From Gammaproteobacteria bacterium (GTDB lineage: Bacteria; Pseudomonadota; Gammaproteobacteria; JAADJB01), in the NCBI GenBank assembly GCA_013151035.1, contig JAADJB010000015.1, forward strand, positions 56,432-120,431: a stretch of DNA of 64,000 nt, read 5' to 3'. The notes below the pieces were generated by a model. The model had not been told where the DNA came from. It did no database searches and saw only the letters and a list, made by a program, of their open reading frames with translations. Shown here piece after piece: positions 1 to 10,101 of this stretch; position 1 is the stretch's first letter, and the number at the start of each line of letters is the position of its first letter. Both the position numbers and the translations under genes were made by a program.

Positions 1-3000
1 TCATGCCCCACATGACTACCCGTCTTGTAATCAATAATCCAGCGCACTCCTTGTTCATCAATAAAGGTACGATCAATCACCAGACGCGCAGGCCTGTCCT
101 GAAGCAGAGACACCAGTGCATATTCTGCATGAATATCACGATGCTTATCACTGAACATCCATCTGCCACGTGTACTAGTGAGCGTTTTAACCAGGGCACC
201 CACTACCCGCTCGACAGCATTATCCAGATACAATGATGGCATACCTTCCCTTGCCAGCAGCACTCGTGCAATCGAATTATATTGTTTGATTTTGTCCTGC
301 TGAATCAATCCACCCTCATTAATAACAAAATCCTGTAATAAACGATGGATTACCGTGCCACTAATCCTGGCATTCTCACTCGCCCAACTAAATTCGACAG
401 CGACATTATCAACTTCAAGATCTTGCTGCTTATGAATAGATAAGCCTGGTAAAGGTTCAGGCAACACCCATCCCTCGGCATGGCGGGAAATAGAACATAG
501 CGGTCGCTCCATTATATCTTCATTAACGAGAGGCCATGCTATCTGTTGATCTAATGCCGCGATATAATCCTGCTCCAGCACCGGCCACAAGGTCGCCAAC
601 AGCGAGGCCTTCGGTGGTGCAGAAAGAACCCTATCCCCGTCCTTGTTCGAGGCCTTGATATGGCCCAATAAATGCACTCTGTATTTAGCACGAGTCACCG
701 CCACATAGACAAAGCGAGCAAACTCATGTTGCATCTTCTCCCCTTCCAGCGCTTTAATATATTCCTTTATCGTATCTTTATCCCTGCGCGCAAAACGTTC
801 CATTGGTCCCATCAATAAATGCGAGCCTGTCACATCATCGGCAGGGCGTTCCATCCAGTACAACAACCTGGATTCACTCGATCTTGGAGGTCTACCTAAA
901 CCGGGAATAATTACAGTATCAAATTCCAGCCCCTTGGATTTATGCAAGGTCATAATTTGCAAAGCATCACCGGCACCGACATCAGGTGATGAAAATAAAC
1001 GTCCTACCTTTTCTTCAAACACGGCAACATCATCCAGTGCCCTGGCCTCTTCCATCTGTTCAAGCAGGTAGAAAAATACTTCTGTATCCTCCAGGTCTTT
1101 TTGCTGAGCAACTGTTGCCGGACCACCCAGCGCCAGCCATAGCCCCTCAACTGCACGACGCAGGGATATACGCATACGTTCCCTCTGCGCCATCAGCAAC
1201 AGATCAACAATTTGACCCAAACGACGACGACCATCTGTGCTCAGGCCCTCGACAGAATCCAGTTGTTGTAACACGAAAGGAATCGTCTGATAACGATTCT
1301 GATTTGCCAGAACATGCATGTCATGCAGACTCAAACCACACCAGGGTGCGCGTAATACTGCCAACCAGGCAATACGATCAGCAGGCAATAATAAACTACG
1401 AGTAATCGCCAATAGATCACGAATAACCGGACGTTGACCGAGAGATTCAATATCCAGTGCACGAAAACGTAGCCCGGCATGATGTAAGGCAGGAATGATC
1501 GATAGCAGATGACTACGATTTCGCACCAGAATAGCAGTGGTAGATAATGGGTTTTCCTGCGCAGCCCGTTGCACCAGATCAACCACTAATGCCGCTTCAC
1601 CCTCATCATCCCGGTTAATAAAAGGATGAATAAAAACAGCCTGTTCCATGTCAGACTGATCATAGGCAATCGAGGGCAAATAAGACACTGCTCCGACAGA
1701 AAAATCATCCTCTACTGCCAATATTGAAGGGAAGTGTTGATTAACCCAATCCACAACAGAACAGCTGGAACGAAAGTTTACACTTAGCTCCCGACTATTG
1801 AGGGCAACCGAACCAATACCTTGTGTCTTTGTCTGTAGAAAAAGGCCCACCTCGGCCTCGCGAAAACGATAGATTGACTGCATGGGATCACCCACCAGAA
1901 ATAATGTCCTGCCATCATCCGGCTGCCAGCCAGCAGTGAGTTTTTCTAACAAACTATATTGATTAAAAGAGGTATCCTGGTACTCATCAACCAGGATATG
2001 TTGCATACGGTAATCCAACGCTAATAACAGATCACTCGGTTCATCCACCTTACCTAGCGCATGATTAGCCGCCAGTGACATACCAACAAAATCAATCATT
2101 CCCCTTTCCTGAAACACAATGCGCAAATGTGCATCAGCCAGACGCAAGACCTGAAACAAGGTTTGCAAGGTATGCCAATCATCATCCTGATAACCCAATG
2201 CAGGCAGGGTCGTTACGGCATGGAGTAGTTCACGAAAGGTATCGTGTTCGCTAAATTGTATAATAAAGTCCTTAAATTCCAGTTTCGTCTCTTTTTTATC
2301 CGCAGGAAAGCCATTCGCCTTTGTCACTTGCTTACGCCATGTGCCCTGCCCCGTCAATAACAGGAAAGCAAGCGCACGCCAGACCGAGTAATCTTCTTCC
2401 AGGTTCTGAGTAAAACCTGCAACCCCTTGCAGACAAGCTAATAGCGCACTGGTAGCGGGTTTACTTCCACCCCGATTATCAGCAGCGAAACGTGCAAAGC
2501 GAAACAACTCCTGTTCCAGTTCACTCGGCAGATGTTGTTTGAGTTTATGCAGGTGCGTATCTACTTCTGCCATCAATGCTTCTTCCAGGCTAGCACGATC
2601 CAGCTCCCGATCACTTTCAATACTGATATGACGCAACCACTGATCACGCTTACCTAACATATTGATTAATAGTTCCTGCATACGTCGCTTGTTATTATCC
2701 AGATAAGTTAGCAAATAACAGACATCTTCTGACCAGGGATCCCGGCTCTCAAAATCAGCAATCGTTCGTAACGCGGCCTGCTGATAAAATTCTTCAGCAT
2801 CTTCACAGATAACAGGCACCGAACCAAAACCAGATAACAAGGGCATCTGCCGCACGATACTGGCACATAAGGAATCGATGGTCTGTATCATCAAACGCTG
2901 TGGTTGCTGTAATAAATCCCAACCACAACGTTGACTCTGTTGCAATACAGTTCTTGCCAGTTGCCAGGTTTTTTTATCATGTGCTTCAGCCGGTTCAGAA

Positions 3001-3233
3001 TCGACAGATGCCGACTGCAAGGCTTGAAAAATACGTTGGCGCATTTCACCCGCAGCCTTGCGCGTAAAGGTAATGGCAATAATCTCCTCGGGCTCCTGCA
3101 CCATTGCCAGCAGCACCAGAAAACGCTGGGTAATCAAACCCGTCTTACCCGAACCTGCCGGAGCTTGTACAATATAAGAGTGTTGAGGATTCAGCACCTC
3201 ATCACGCACGACCTGATCAGCAACCACTCTCAT
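1..3233 (-). CDS. AddA/RecB-like UvrD-family helicase-nuclease (3' end outside window)
   Basis: ATP-dependent DNA helicase with a C-terminal nuclease, expected to process double-strand DNA ends together with the AddB-like partner encoded just upstream. Visible: Walker A APAGSGKT at about residues 22-29, Walker B VDEYQDTS, the UvrD motif TLHKSKGLEFDT, a VYVAVTRAK motif VI, and near the window edge the RecB-type nuclease motif IIDYKTG (about residues 1066-1072). At least 1077 residues are encoded before the edge, which fits a full AddA-like protein missing only its last part. The ATG at 3233 lies five bases after the partner's stop, so the two are co-transcribed and probably translationally coupled. 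RecB is the alternative name, but no RecC or RecD is seen and the partner is AddB-like. Confidence 0.9.
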   Translation of the reverse strand, partial: MRVVADQVVRDEVLNPQHSYIVQAPAGSGKTGLITQRFLVLLAMVQEPEEIIAITFTRKAAGEMRQRIFQALQSASVDSEPAEAHDKKTWQLARTVLQQSQRCGWDLLQQPQRLMIQTIDSLCASIVRQMPLLSGFGSVPVICEDAEEFYQQAALRTIADFESRDPWSEDVCYLLTYLDNNKRRMQELLINMLGKRDQWLRHISIESDRELDRASLEEALMAEVDTHLHKLKQHLPSELEQELFRFARFAADNRGGSKPATSALLACLQGVAGFTQNLEEDYSVWRALAFLLLTGQGTWRKQVTKANGFPADKKETKLEFKDFIIQFSEHDTFRELLHAVTTLPALGYQDDDWHTLQTLFQVLRLADAHLRIVFQERGMIDFVGMSLAANHALGKVDEPSDLLLALDYRMQHILVDEYQDTSFNQYSLLEKLTAGWQPDDGRTLFLVGDPMQSIYRFREAEVGLFLQTKTQGIGSVALNSRELSVNFRSSCSVVDWVNQHFPSILAVEDDFSVGAVSYLPSIAYDQSDMEQAVFIHPFINRDDEGEAALVVDLVQRAAQENPLSTTAILVRNRSHLLSIIPALHHAGLRFRALDIESLGQRPVIRDLLAITRSLLLPADRIAWLAVLRAPWCGLSLHDMHVLANQNRYQTIPFVLQQLDSVEGLSTDGRRRLGQIVDLLLMAQRERMRISLRRAVEGLWLALGGPATVAQQKDLEDTEVFFYLLEQMEEARALDDVAVFEEKVGRLFSSPDVGAGDALQIMTLHKSKGLEFDTVIIPGLGRPPRSSESRLLYWMERPADDVTGSHLLMGPMERFARRDKDTIKEYIKALEGEKMQHEFARFVYVAVTRAKYRVHLLGHIKASNKDGDRVLSAPPKASLLATLWPVLEQDYIAALDQQIAWPLVNEDIMERPLCSISRHAEGWVLPEPLPGLSIHKQQDLEVDNVAVEFSWASENARISGTVIHRLLQDFVINEGGLIQQDKIKQYNSIARVLLAREGMPSLYLDNAVERVVGALVKTLTSTRGRWMFSDKHRDIHAEYALVSLLQDRPARLVIDRTFIDEQGVRWIIDYKTGSHVGH

Positions 3234-3237
3234 CACT

Positions 3238-5907
3238 TCATTCCCCAACCCGACAAAGCAATTCCAAACCACAATATTGACAACTCTTTATCCCATCCTT
3301 TGGATCCACCGCAGCCATTCCCGCACAGAAAGCCTGCGCCAGAGATTCGATTTGTTGCTGCCAATCGGCTAATAACTCATCCCAGCTACCATATTCAGGA
3401 AATTTGTTTTTATCATCGTCATAGGCCTTCACCCCGGGCAAGATATCATCACCCTCCATCGCTCCCCGAAAACATAACTGATCCAGACTAACGAGGGCAA
3501 AACTAACACCTCGAATATCACCCTCGACCACCATAGAATACAACGGTAATTGAGGTTCTTCTGGTCGTTCACCAAACCACTGGCGAGCTTCCACTTTACC
3601 CGTTTTATAATCAATCACCACCAGTCCACCATCAGCTAACTGATCCACCCTATCGACCTTAAGATTGACCTCGATACCAGCAACCCGTACATTAAATTGT
3701 TGCTCATTAGCCAATACATTAAAGTCACTACGCCCTTGCTCCAGTTCCAACCATGCCAACAACAGACGTAACAGACGTATCTTTTCCAGTTGCTGGAAAC
3801 GCTCACTCAGAATCCGTGGTAACAAGACCGCCTCTTCTGTCAGAGCCTGATCAATACACGCCCCAATACGCTCATTTAATGCGTCGCTAGTCAAAGAATT
3901 CAATCGTTCAAGGCTGGTAACCGTCTGCCAGAAAAGCTCCAGGCTACGATGCACAATATTACCTCGATTACTTGCTGGTAAGACTGAACCCACCTCACCC
4001 AGAACTCTGGTATGCAAACGACGATTAGCAAAGGCTCGAAAGGGACAAAGTGCCTGATCTTTGAAGATACCACTACCGCCTCTGATACTGGCATCATCAA
4101 TCACCGGCCCTTGCTCATCAACCATCGTCTCCAGACAGGCGCTTTGATGGATACGCTCACTCCAGGTCGACATGGAAGAAAGTTCAAGATCGTTCTCCGT
4201 AATGGGCGTTAGTCCATCAAACAGCGGACTACAGGAAAAAGACTTATCACCCTCATGCAGGGGATAACTAACAATAACCTCAGGCACTGACTGCACAATC
4301 GCCTGTATGTTCTTTTTCGCCATATCCAGAACCCGATCAGGTGAACTATGCGGCAACCGATATTCACGTTGCAATGCCAGTGGGATAAAGGCATCCGGCC
4401 GACAGGCGGGTGGCCATGCCTCGTCATGCATACCCATAATCCACACTGCATCAAAAGCAAGATGAGCAGCCTCCAGAATACCCAGAACCTGCACCGGGGC
4501 ATCCCCTGTTTGCGGCTGAAATATACGTCCCCGACTCATTCGCGTTAACCAGGAAAGCGCCCGGTCAGAGGTCTGTTTTTTATTCGATACATCCAAACCA
4601 CCTAATCGGGCAAGCAGCTCTTTCCAGGCGGCCACTGTCTGAAACTCAGCACTGGATAATGTACGTCCTAACGACCAACCAATATCAGATAACACCTTAA
4701 TAAAGCATTCTGACCAATGACAAAGATAATCTCTGGCAGGTAAAGATTGCTTAGACAACATTAATCGCTGCAAGCACCTGACCAACACCGGGCAATAATG
4801 TGTCTTACCCTGTTGTTCGGCATAAAACACAAGCGTCGTCAGATTCAATTGTAACTCACCACGATCTCTGAGCCGGGCATAGAGCAAGGCGCGAGCATGT
4901 TGTTCCTGTTCCCAACCGGCAAGAAAAGGCGAGTGTAATAAACAGGCAATATCGTGTATCGATGATGCCCCCTTATTCAGCAACAACAAGGCCTTTAATG
5001 CGATATGAATGACAGGGTATTCATTTAATGGCAAACCCAGTGAGAGGTTATAAACCGGTATCTCCGCCACTGCGCCCGGTTGTAGCGTCTCCGGTGCAAG
5101 AAATTCATCTAACACCCGTAACAAACGATAACGTTCAGACGATAAATCCTGAACCACGACAGCGATACGCTGTGCAGGATTCTTATCCAGACGACCTTTC
5201 AGCCAACGTGCAACAAATGATGCCTCTTGTCGGGCATCCTCAGCAGCCAGACGAACAAGCGATGACTCTATTTTTTGTAAAGTAACCCAACGCACCTGCG
5301 CACCTGCCTGACACAACGATTGCATCAAGGCCTGCAACTGTGGGGTGAGTTCATCAAACCCTGTCAGCAGAATAGTTTTCTCAAAAGGATAATCAGCACT
5401 AGAAAAGAAATGGGTAATCTGATCGGGCAGTGCCTCTTCAGCAATCGCTGATAATGCCTGACAACGTGTATCAAAGGTCTGACACCAGCCATAAAAGGCA
5501 CGACTATCTTCATTATAGCGAAAGGCCGGATCATTGATATCCAGCGCCCATTGCTGAACGGATAACCATGCCTTCCTTGCCAGCTTGGCTGCTCCCTCAC
5601 GCTGAAGCAGGTCTTTACCCATATCGCTTTCTGCAATAAGTGCTTCCCATAACAATAATTGTTGTTCAGCAGAGAGAACCGCTAGGGGTGACACGCGATC
5701 AGCAACCAGAAGTTCTTCCCATATCTCATTGACCCAGTGCCGATAAACAACGATTGCAGGCGACTCTATAACTCCTTGACCATAATGAGCCTGTTCATAG
5801 TCATCCCGCAAGATATTGGCATAACGCACACTGGAGGTAATAACAACCGCCCCCGCAGCCAGATTATCCCATAATTGTTCCCTGGCCACATACTCACATT
5901 GCAACAT
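3238..5907 (-). CDS. AddB-like PD-(D/E)XK nuclease, probable DNA repair protein
   Basis: 889 residues. The C-terminal part carries the PD-(D/E)XK nuclease motif VIDYKTG at about residues 764-770, preceded by a VDRVDQL acidic motif. Cysteines suited to a 4Fe-4S cluster of AddB type are visible: one upstream in ALCPFRAF and three in the last 14 residues (CQYCGLELLC). The N-terminal region looks like a degenerate UvrD fold without a clear Walker A. It resembles the proteobacterial 'probable DNA repair protein' family found beside AddA-like helicases. The start chosen is ATG at 5907, with AGGGG eight bases upstream; an in-frame TTG lies one codon earlier. It precedes the helicase gene by only four bases, forming an end-processing operon. 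Confidence 0.85.
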   Translation of the reverse strand: MLQCEYVAREQLWDNLAAGAVVITSSVRYANILRDDYEQAHYGQGVIESPAIVVYRHWVNEIWEELLVADRVSPLAVLSAEQQLLLWEALIAESDMGKDLLQREGAAKLARKAWLSVQQWALDINDPAFRYNEDSRAFYGWCQTFDTRCQALSAIAEEALPDQITHFFSSADYPFEKTILLTGFDELTPQLQALMQSLCQAGAQVRWVTLQKIESSLVRLAAEDARQEASFVARWLKGRLDKNPAQRIAVVVQDLSSERYRLLRVLDEFLAPETLQPGAVAEIPVYNLSLGLPLNEYPVIHIALKALLLLNKGASSIHDIACLLHSPFLAGWEQEQHARALLYARLRDRGELQLNLTTLVFYAEQQGKTHYCPVLVRCLQRLMLSKQSLPARDYLCHWSECFIKVLSDIGWSLGRTLSSAEFQTVAAWKELLARLGGLDVSNKKQTSDRALSWLTRMSRGRIFQPQTGDAPVQVLGILEAAHLAFDAVWIMGMHDEAWPPACRPDAFIPLALQREYRLPHSSPDRVLDMAKKNIQAIVQSVPEVIVSYPLHEGDKSFSCSPLFDGLTPITENDLELSSMSTWSERIHQSACLETMVDEQGPVIDDASIRGGSGIFKDQALCPFRAFANRRLHTRVLGEVGSVLPASNRGNIVHRSLELFWQTVTSLERLNSLTSDALNERIGACIDQALTEEAVLLPRILSERFQQLEKIRLLRLLLAWLELEQGRSDFNVLANEQQFNVRVAGIEVNLKVDRVDQLADGGLVVIDYKTGKVEARQWFGERPEEPQLPLYSMVVEGDIRGVSFALVSLDQLCFRGAMEGDDILPGVKAYDDDKNKFPEYGSWDELLADWQQQIESLAQAFCAGMAAVDPKDGIKSCQYCGLELLCRVGE

Positions 5908-6075
5908 CAATACATCCCCTGACCCACTATACCGTAGCGATAACGATATAATAACATCATATAATCACATTCTATTGCAGGGCTTTAATTATCTAAATAA
6001 AAAGGGTATGCTGACGCTAACCCTATCAAGGAATTGCATTTAACCTCATCATCAACAGCAAACAGCGAGACCAAT

Positions 6076-6324
6076 ATGATTAAAGATCTTTTTAAAAAAA
6101 ATGTTGGACGTATTGATCGGCTTTTTCGTGTCATCGGTGGTAGTGCGATGATATATTTCGGTTTTTTCGGAAACAGTGCCGTCACCAGTGGTCTATCCGG
6201 CACTCTGTTAGGCCTATTTGGGATTGGCATATTTCTATCTGCGGTTTTTCAAAACTGCCCACTATACGTAGTTGCCGGTATCAACACCTGCGAAAAACAA
6301 AACAATAATAAAAACGACATTTAA
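6076..6324 (+). CDS. DUF2892 family small inner-membrane protein
   Basis: 82 residues. It begins with a basic amphipathic stretch followed by VGRIDRLFRVIGG, typical of the DUF2892 (YgaP membrane-part-like) family, then two predicted membrane segments (about 21-40 and 45-65) and a conserved NCPLY near the second segment. In other bacteria this domain is often fused to or next to rhodaneses; here it stands alone, although rhodanese fusions occur 14 kb away. The function is unknown. The ATG at 6076 is preferred over an upstream in-frame start at 6034 because the family's conserved region starts here. It is followed 12 bases later by the GGDEF-EAL gene on the same strand. Confidence 0.75.
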   Translation: MIKDLFKKNVGRIDRLFRVIGGSAMIYFGFFGNSAVTSGLSGTLLGLFGIGIFLSAVFQNCPLYVVAGINTCEKQNNNKNDI

Positions 6325-6336
6325 AAGGTATTAGCC

Positions 6337-8199
6337 ATGAGCTTACGCAACAAGCTCCTGACCTACTTCATATCGATTATCGCCATTGTCATCCTGCTGT
6401 TTGGATGGAAGGCCTATTATATTGCCGTTGATTCAACGTCAAAAACCGAGGCCGCCTTTTTACAGGATACCACCCGCTTTGAGGCCAATATTCTGGCGCA
6501 GGAATACAAGAGAACATTATCAACACCAACGTTACAACCTAATAGCAATGATCAACTTAAGGAGATACAGCACATCCGTTTCCTGATTGACCAACATAAC
6601 AATATCCTGGATACCAATACCGCTATTACCAACCCTGTTTTTGTATCTTTATTAAAGGACTTCAGGGCAAGTAAAAAAGACAATAACCACTTGCATACAG
6701 AGGACAAACACATACTATGGGTCGCGGAATCAATCCCCGGCACCCCGTATCGACTGGTACATAGCCTACGCAGCCAACATGGTCTTACCGATTTTTTTGA
6801 TGAATTACTCAATAGCCTGGTTGTAACCGCTCTCATTATCCTCTGGATCAGCACCTGGGTAGCCCTGATTATATCATCTACCATTGCCCGTAAAATCAAG
6901 CAACAGACAGAGGCACTCGAATACCAGGCAAAACATGATAACCTGACCGACTTACCTAACCGCACCATGCTGTACGAAGATCTAAACAAGAGTATTCTTG
7001 CTGCTCAAAAAGATAGCCAGTCCATTACTGTCATGATCATGGATCTTGATATGTTTAAGGAAGTTAATGATACGTTAGGGCACTCAGTTGGAGACAAATT
7101 ACTACTAGCCGTCGTCGATCGACTGCAAACCATGGCTCATGAAAATAAAATCATTGCCCGCCTCGGCGGGGATGAATTCGCTATCATTATTCCTGATTCA
7201 GGGCTTGATAAATCAACCGCTCTTGCGGAAGAATTAACCCAGAAACTAGAGGCGACCTTTAGCATTGATGATCTGAAACTGGATATTGATGCCAGCATTG
7301 GTATTGCCCTGTATCCAGAACATGGAAGCGATGCAGACACCCTGATTAAATGTGCTGATATCGCAATGTACAAGGCCAAACAAGATAACTCCGAAGTTTT
7401 TATCTATTCACCAGAATCTGATCAATATACCATTCGCCGCCTGACCATTATGGGTGACCTAAGGAGTGCTATCGAAGAGAATCAACTCACCTTATATTAC
7501 CAGCCCAAGGTCGATCTGAAAACATCCACCGTACATGATGTTGAAGCACTACTAAGATGGAATCATCCAAAATACGGATTCATCCCTCCCGATGAGTTCG
7601 TTGCCCTTGCCGAACGTAGTGGATTAATACGACCACTCACATTATGGGTACTCAACAAGGCGATACAACAGTGTCATCTATGGAAAAAGGATGACATAAA
7701 CCTCACTATTGCTGTCAATTTATCTGTACGTAACCTGCAAGAATCCACGCTTCCAGATCAAATCGCCGAACTACTGGATAGCTGGGAAGTACCCAACTCT
7801 TCATTGATGCTGGAGATCACAGAAAGCGCATTCATGCACAATCCGGAACAGGCAAAAGAGATTCTAACGCGCCTGAACGACATGGGGATACATTGCTCTA
7901 TTGATGACTTTGGTACAGGCTACTCATCATTATCAATGCTGGGGCAACTCCCTGTCAGTGAGATAAAGATTGATCGATCCTTTGTTATGGATATGATGGA
8001 AAATGAGAAACACGCCGTGATTGTACGATCCACCATCGACCTGACTCATAGCCTGGGTCGTGAGGTGACAGCTGAAGGTGTCGAGAGTCAGGAAGCATTT
8101 GATTTATTAAAATCGTTGGGATGCGAGAAGGCTCAAGGCTATCACATGTCCCGTCCCCTACCTGCCGAAGAGTTGGTCCAGTGGTTGGCTGAGTATTAG
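6337..8199 (+). CDS. Membrane GGDEF-EAL protein (c-di-GMP turnover)
   Basis: 620 residues. A membrane segment near residues 8-28, a periplasmic stretch of about 120 residues, a second membrane segment near 158-180, then GGDEF (LGGDEF, residues 277-281) and EAL (VEALLRW, EAL at 403-405) domains. Both signature motifs are intact, including DDFGTGYSS of the EAL domain, so it could make or degrade c-di-GMP; the direction cannot be told from sequence. The position of the inhibitory RxxD site, five residues before GGDEF, reads HENK, so product inhibition through that site is not expected. It probably shares a transcript with the upstream DUF2892 gene. A REP-like palindrome follows the stop. Confidence 0.9.
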   Translation: MSLRNKLLTYFISIIAIVILLFGWKAYYIAVDSTSKTEAAFLQDTTRFEANILAQEYKRTLSTPTLQPNSNDQLKEIQHIRFLIDQHNNILDTNTAITNPVFVSLLKDFRASKKDNNHLHTEDKHILWVAESIPGTPYRLVHSLRSQHGLTDFFDELLNSLVVTALIILWISTWVALIISSTIARKIKQQTEALEYQAKHDNLTDLPNRTMLYEDLNKSILAAQKDSQSITVMIMDLDMFKEVNDTLGHSVGDKLLLAVVDRLQTMAHENKIIARLGGDEFAIIIPDSGLDKSTALAEELTQKLEATFSIDDLKLDIDASIGIALYPEHGSDADTLIKCADIAMYKAKQDNSEVFIYSPESDQYTIRRLTIMGDLRSAIEENQLTLYYQPKVDLKTSTVHDVEALLRWNHPKYGFIPPDEFVALAERSGLIRPLTLWVLNKAIQQCHLWKKDDINLTIAVNLSVRNLQESTLPDQIAELLDSWEVPNSSLMLEITESAFMHNPEQAKEILTRLNDMGIHCSIDDFGTGYSSLSMLGQLPVSEIKIDRSFVMDMMENEKHAVIVRSTIDLTHSLGREVTAEGVESQEAFDLLKSLGCEKAQGYHMSRPLPAEELVQWLAEY

Positions 8200-8204
8200 A
8201 TATT

Positions 8205-8227
8205 GGGTGCGTAATACGCACCCTACC
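8205..8227. repeat. REP-like palindrome (single unit) between convergent genes
   Basis: GGGTGCG-TAATA-CGCACCC followed by TACCC. One unit of the palindromic family also found at 23651-23710, 47835-47899, 51483-51544 and 60844-60886. It lies in the 32-bp gap between the convergent GGDEF-EAL and nhaD genes and could form a hairpin in either transcript. Confidence 0.8.
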
Positions 8228-8231
8228 CAGT

Positions 8232-9671
8232 TTACATTAGTTCTGCATTAACCAGCAGATGCACCCAGATACTAGCAGCATAACCCAAGGCAATCGCCCA
8301 GGTCCATTTAAGATGGGCAAAAAAGGTATAGACCCCTCGCGCCTGACCCATCAAGGCAACACCCGCTGCTGAACCAATTGATAACAAGGAACCACCCACA
8401 CCCGCAGTTAACGTCACCAATAACCACTGACCTAATGACATATCGGGCTGCATCGTCAACACGGCAAACATCACGGGTATATTATCAATAATAGCCGACA
8501 AGACCCCAACGGCAATATTCGCCCAGGTCGCACCATAGCCGACATAAAATGTTTCAGAAAGTAATGCCAGATAACCCAGTGTACCCAAACCACCCACACT
8601 CAGGATAACACCATAAAAGAACATCAAGGTATCCCACTCAGCCCGCTTCATACTCCTGAAAATATCAAATGCCTTGTGTTCAATAATATCAGCACTCCCA
8701 TCTTCAGGACCACTGATTTCAACACTCAAACGTGAAATCTCATCTCGACGAATAAAATAACCATAGATCTTAAGCAGTCCCATACCCGTCATCATACCGA
8801 GAACCGGTGGCAGGTGCAGGAAGGTATGCAGCACCACAGCCAGGGCAATCGTCAGCAAGAATAAAAACACCACATTATAACCACCCGGCTTGACCTCAAC
8901 TTCTTCATTGAGTTGTTGAGGTTGACCATTCGGAAGGACAAAAGACATAATCGCTGCTGGCACCAACCAATTAACCAGGGAGGGTGTAAACAGAACAAAA
9001 AACTGACTAAAGCTAACCATACCCTTTTGCCAGACCATCAGGGTCGTGATATCACCAAAGGGACTAAAGGCACCACCTGCATTTGCAGCAACAACAATAT
9101 TGATACATGCCAAGGTGATAAAGCCCGTATTACCAATACCCACGGAAATAACTACCGCCGCCATAACCAATGCTGTCGTCAGGTTATCGGCTACTGGAGA
9201 GATAACAAAGGCCAGCCCTCCGGTAATCCAGAATATCTGACGCAATGAATACCCGGAACCCACCAGACGGGAACGTAATTTTTCGAAGACATTACGTTCT
9301 TCCATAGTATTAATGTAGGTCATGGCTGCAAGCAAGAACAATAATAGTTCGGCATATTCCAGTAGATTGTGACGGATAGCGGCTCCCGGCGTTACGGTAT
9401 CGCCGATATTAGCAAAAGCGATGGCCACCAGTATCCAGATTAATCCAGCCACTAGAATAACCGGCTTGGATTTACGCATATGCAGGAACTCTTCTGCAAT
9501 CACAAAACAATAGGCCACAACAAACAGGATAACCGCACTAATACCCAACCAGGTATTGGTCAAATCAACATCACTGTTGGATCCAGCCACCTCGACACTC
9601 GCCATACCGGATAAAGGCCAGACCAATAAAACCAGAAGACTGGCAAATAACAAATTAAACGATTTCATCAT
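8232..9671 (-). CDS. nhaD: NhaD-type Na+/H+ antiporter
   Basis: 479 residues, many membrane segments and an N-terminal signal-like segment. Sequence features fit the NhaD branch of the ion transporter superfamily: a conserved stretch around ISPVADNLTTALVMA and a matching second half near AIIDNIPVMFAV, the two inverted halves expected for this fold. It should exchange cytoplasmic Na+ (or Li+) for external protons at the inner membrane. The start ATG overlaps the stop of the upstream cyclic-nucleotide-binding ORF in an ATGA arrangement, so the two are translationally coupled. This points to joint regulation, but there is no evidence here of direct binding between the two proteins. Confidence 0.9.
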   Translation of the reverse strand: MMKSFNLLFASLLVLLVWPLSGMASVEVAGSNSDVDLTNTWLGISAVILFVVAYCFVIAEEFLHMRKSKPVILVAGLIWILVAIAFANIGDTVTPGAAIRHNLLEYAELLLFLLAAMTYINTMEERNVFEKLRSRLVGSGYSLRQIFWITGGLAFVISPVADNLTTALVMAAVVISVGIGNTGFITLACINIVVAANAGGAFSPFGDITTLMVWQKGMVSFSQFFVLFTPSLVNWLVPAAIMSFVLPNGQPQQLNEEVEVKPGGYNVVFLFLLTIALAVVLHTFLHLPPVLGMMTGMGLLKIYGYFIRRDEISRLSVEISGPEDGSADIIEHKAFDIFRSMKRAEWDTLMFFYGVILSVGGLGTLGYLALLSETFYVGYGATWANIAVGVLSAIIDNIPVMFAVLTMQPDMSLGQWLLVTLTAGVGGSLLSIGSAAGVALMGQARGVYTFFAHLKWTWAIALGYAASIWVHLLVNAELM

Positions 9672-10003
9672 AAGGTGCTATCCTCCAGCATAATCACGGT
9701 CTCTGAACGCGCATTACCGGAGATCAATGCCTCGCAACCAAAGGCATCACCTTCACCCAATTCAGCAATCTTGTGCATCTCATCATCATAGATGCCACGT
9801 TGCAGAACCTCAGCTGAACCCTGGGTAATAATATAATATGAATTACCGGTATCTTCCATCATGTGGACAATTTCACCCTCACGCATCTCGATAAAACGTA
9901 CAACATTAACAACTTCTAACGTGCATTCATTCGACAGCAAAGTAAATGGCATATAGTTAGAGGTCAGATTATCAAGAATCTTTTCCATCTTCACACTGAT
10001 CAT
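9668..10003 (-). CDS. Stand-alone cyclic-nucleotide-binding (Crp-like) domain protein
   Basis: 111 residues, consisting almost only of a cyclic-nucleotide-binding beta-roll. Visible: REGEIVHMMEDTGNSYYIITQGSAEV and a phosphate-binding-cassette-like GEGDAFGCEALISGNARSETV. No DNA-binding helix-turn-helix follows; the protein stops at about the last strand of the domain, so it is either a compact regulatory subunit or a C-terminally shortened protein. The start ATG has a modest AGGA upstream. The gene overlaps nhaD by four bases. A CRP-type operator lies about 45 bases upstream. Whether it binds cAMP, c-di-GMP or nothing cannot be decided from sequence. Confidence 0.75.
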   Translation of the reverse strand: MISVKMEKILDNLTSNYMPFTLLSNECTLEVVNVVRFIEMREGEIVHMMEDTGNSYYIITQGSAEVLQRGIYDDEMHKIAELGEGDAFGCEALISGNARSETVIMLEDSTL

Positions 10004-10047
10004 AAAAACGTCCTATCCGTTACAAGAGTAAGCTTAATGGGCAAAAG

Positions 10048-10063
10048 TGTGACACAGATCACG
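10048..10063. promoter_or_regulatory. CRP/FNR-superfamily-like operator
   Basis: TGTGA-CACAGA-TCACG, matching the CRP consensus TGTGA-N6-TCACA at nine of ten defined positions. It sits between the divergent cyclic-nucleotide-binding/nhaD operon (minus) and the riboswitch-controlled diguanylate cyclase (plus), so it could act on either. No crp gene is visible in the window. Confidence 0.6.
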
Positions 10064-10101
10064 AAATTTGACAAACCACATAATTCATGAGAGAGTTAGG
10101 A

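Noticed and set aside
10068..10073. TTGACA as the -35 box of the riboswitch promoter
   Set aside because: No convincing -10 element at 16-18 bp spacing.
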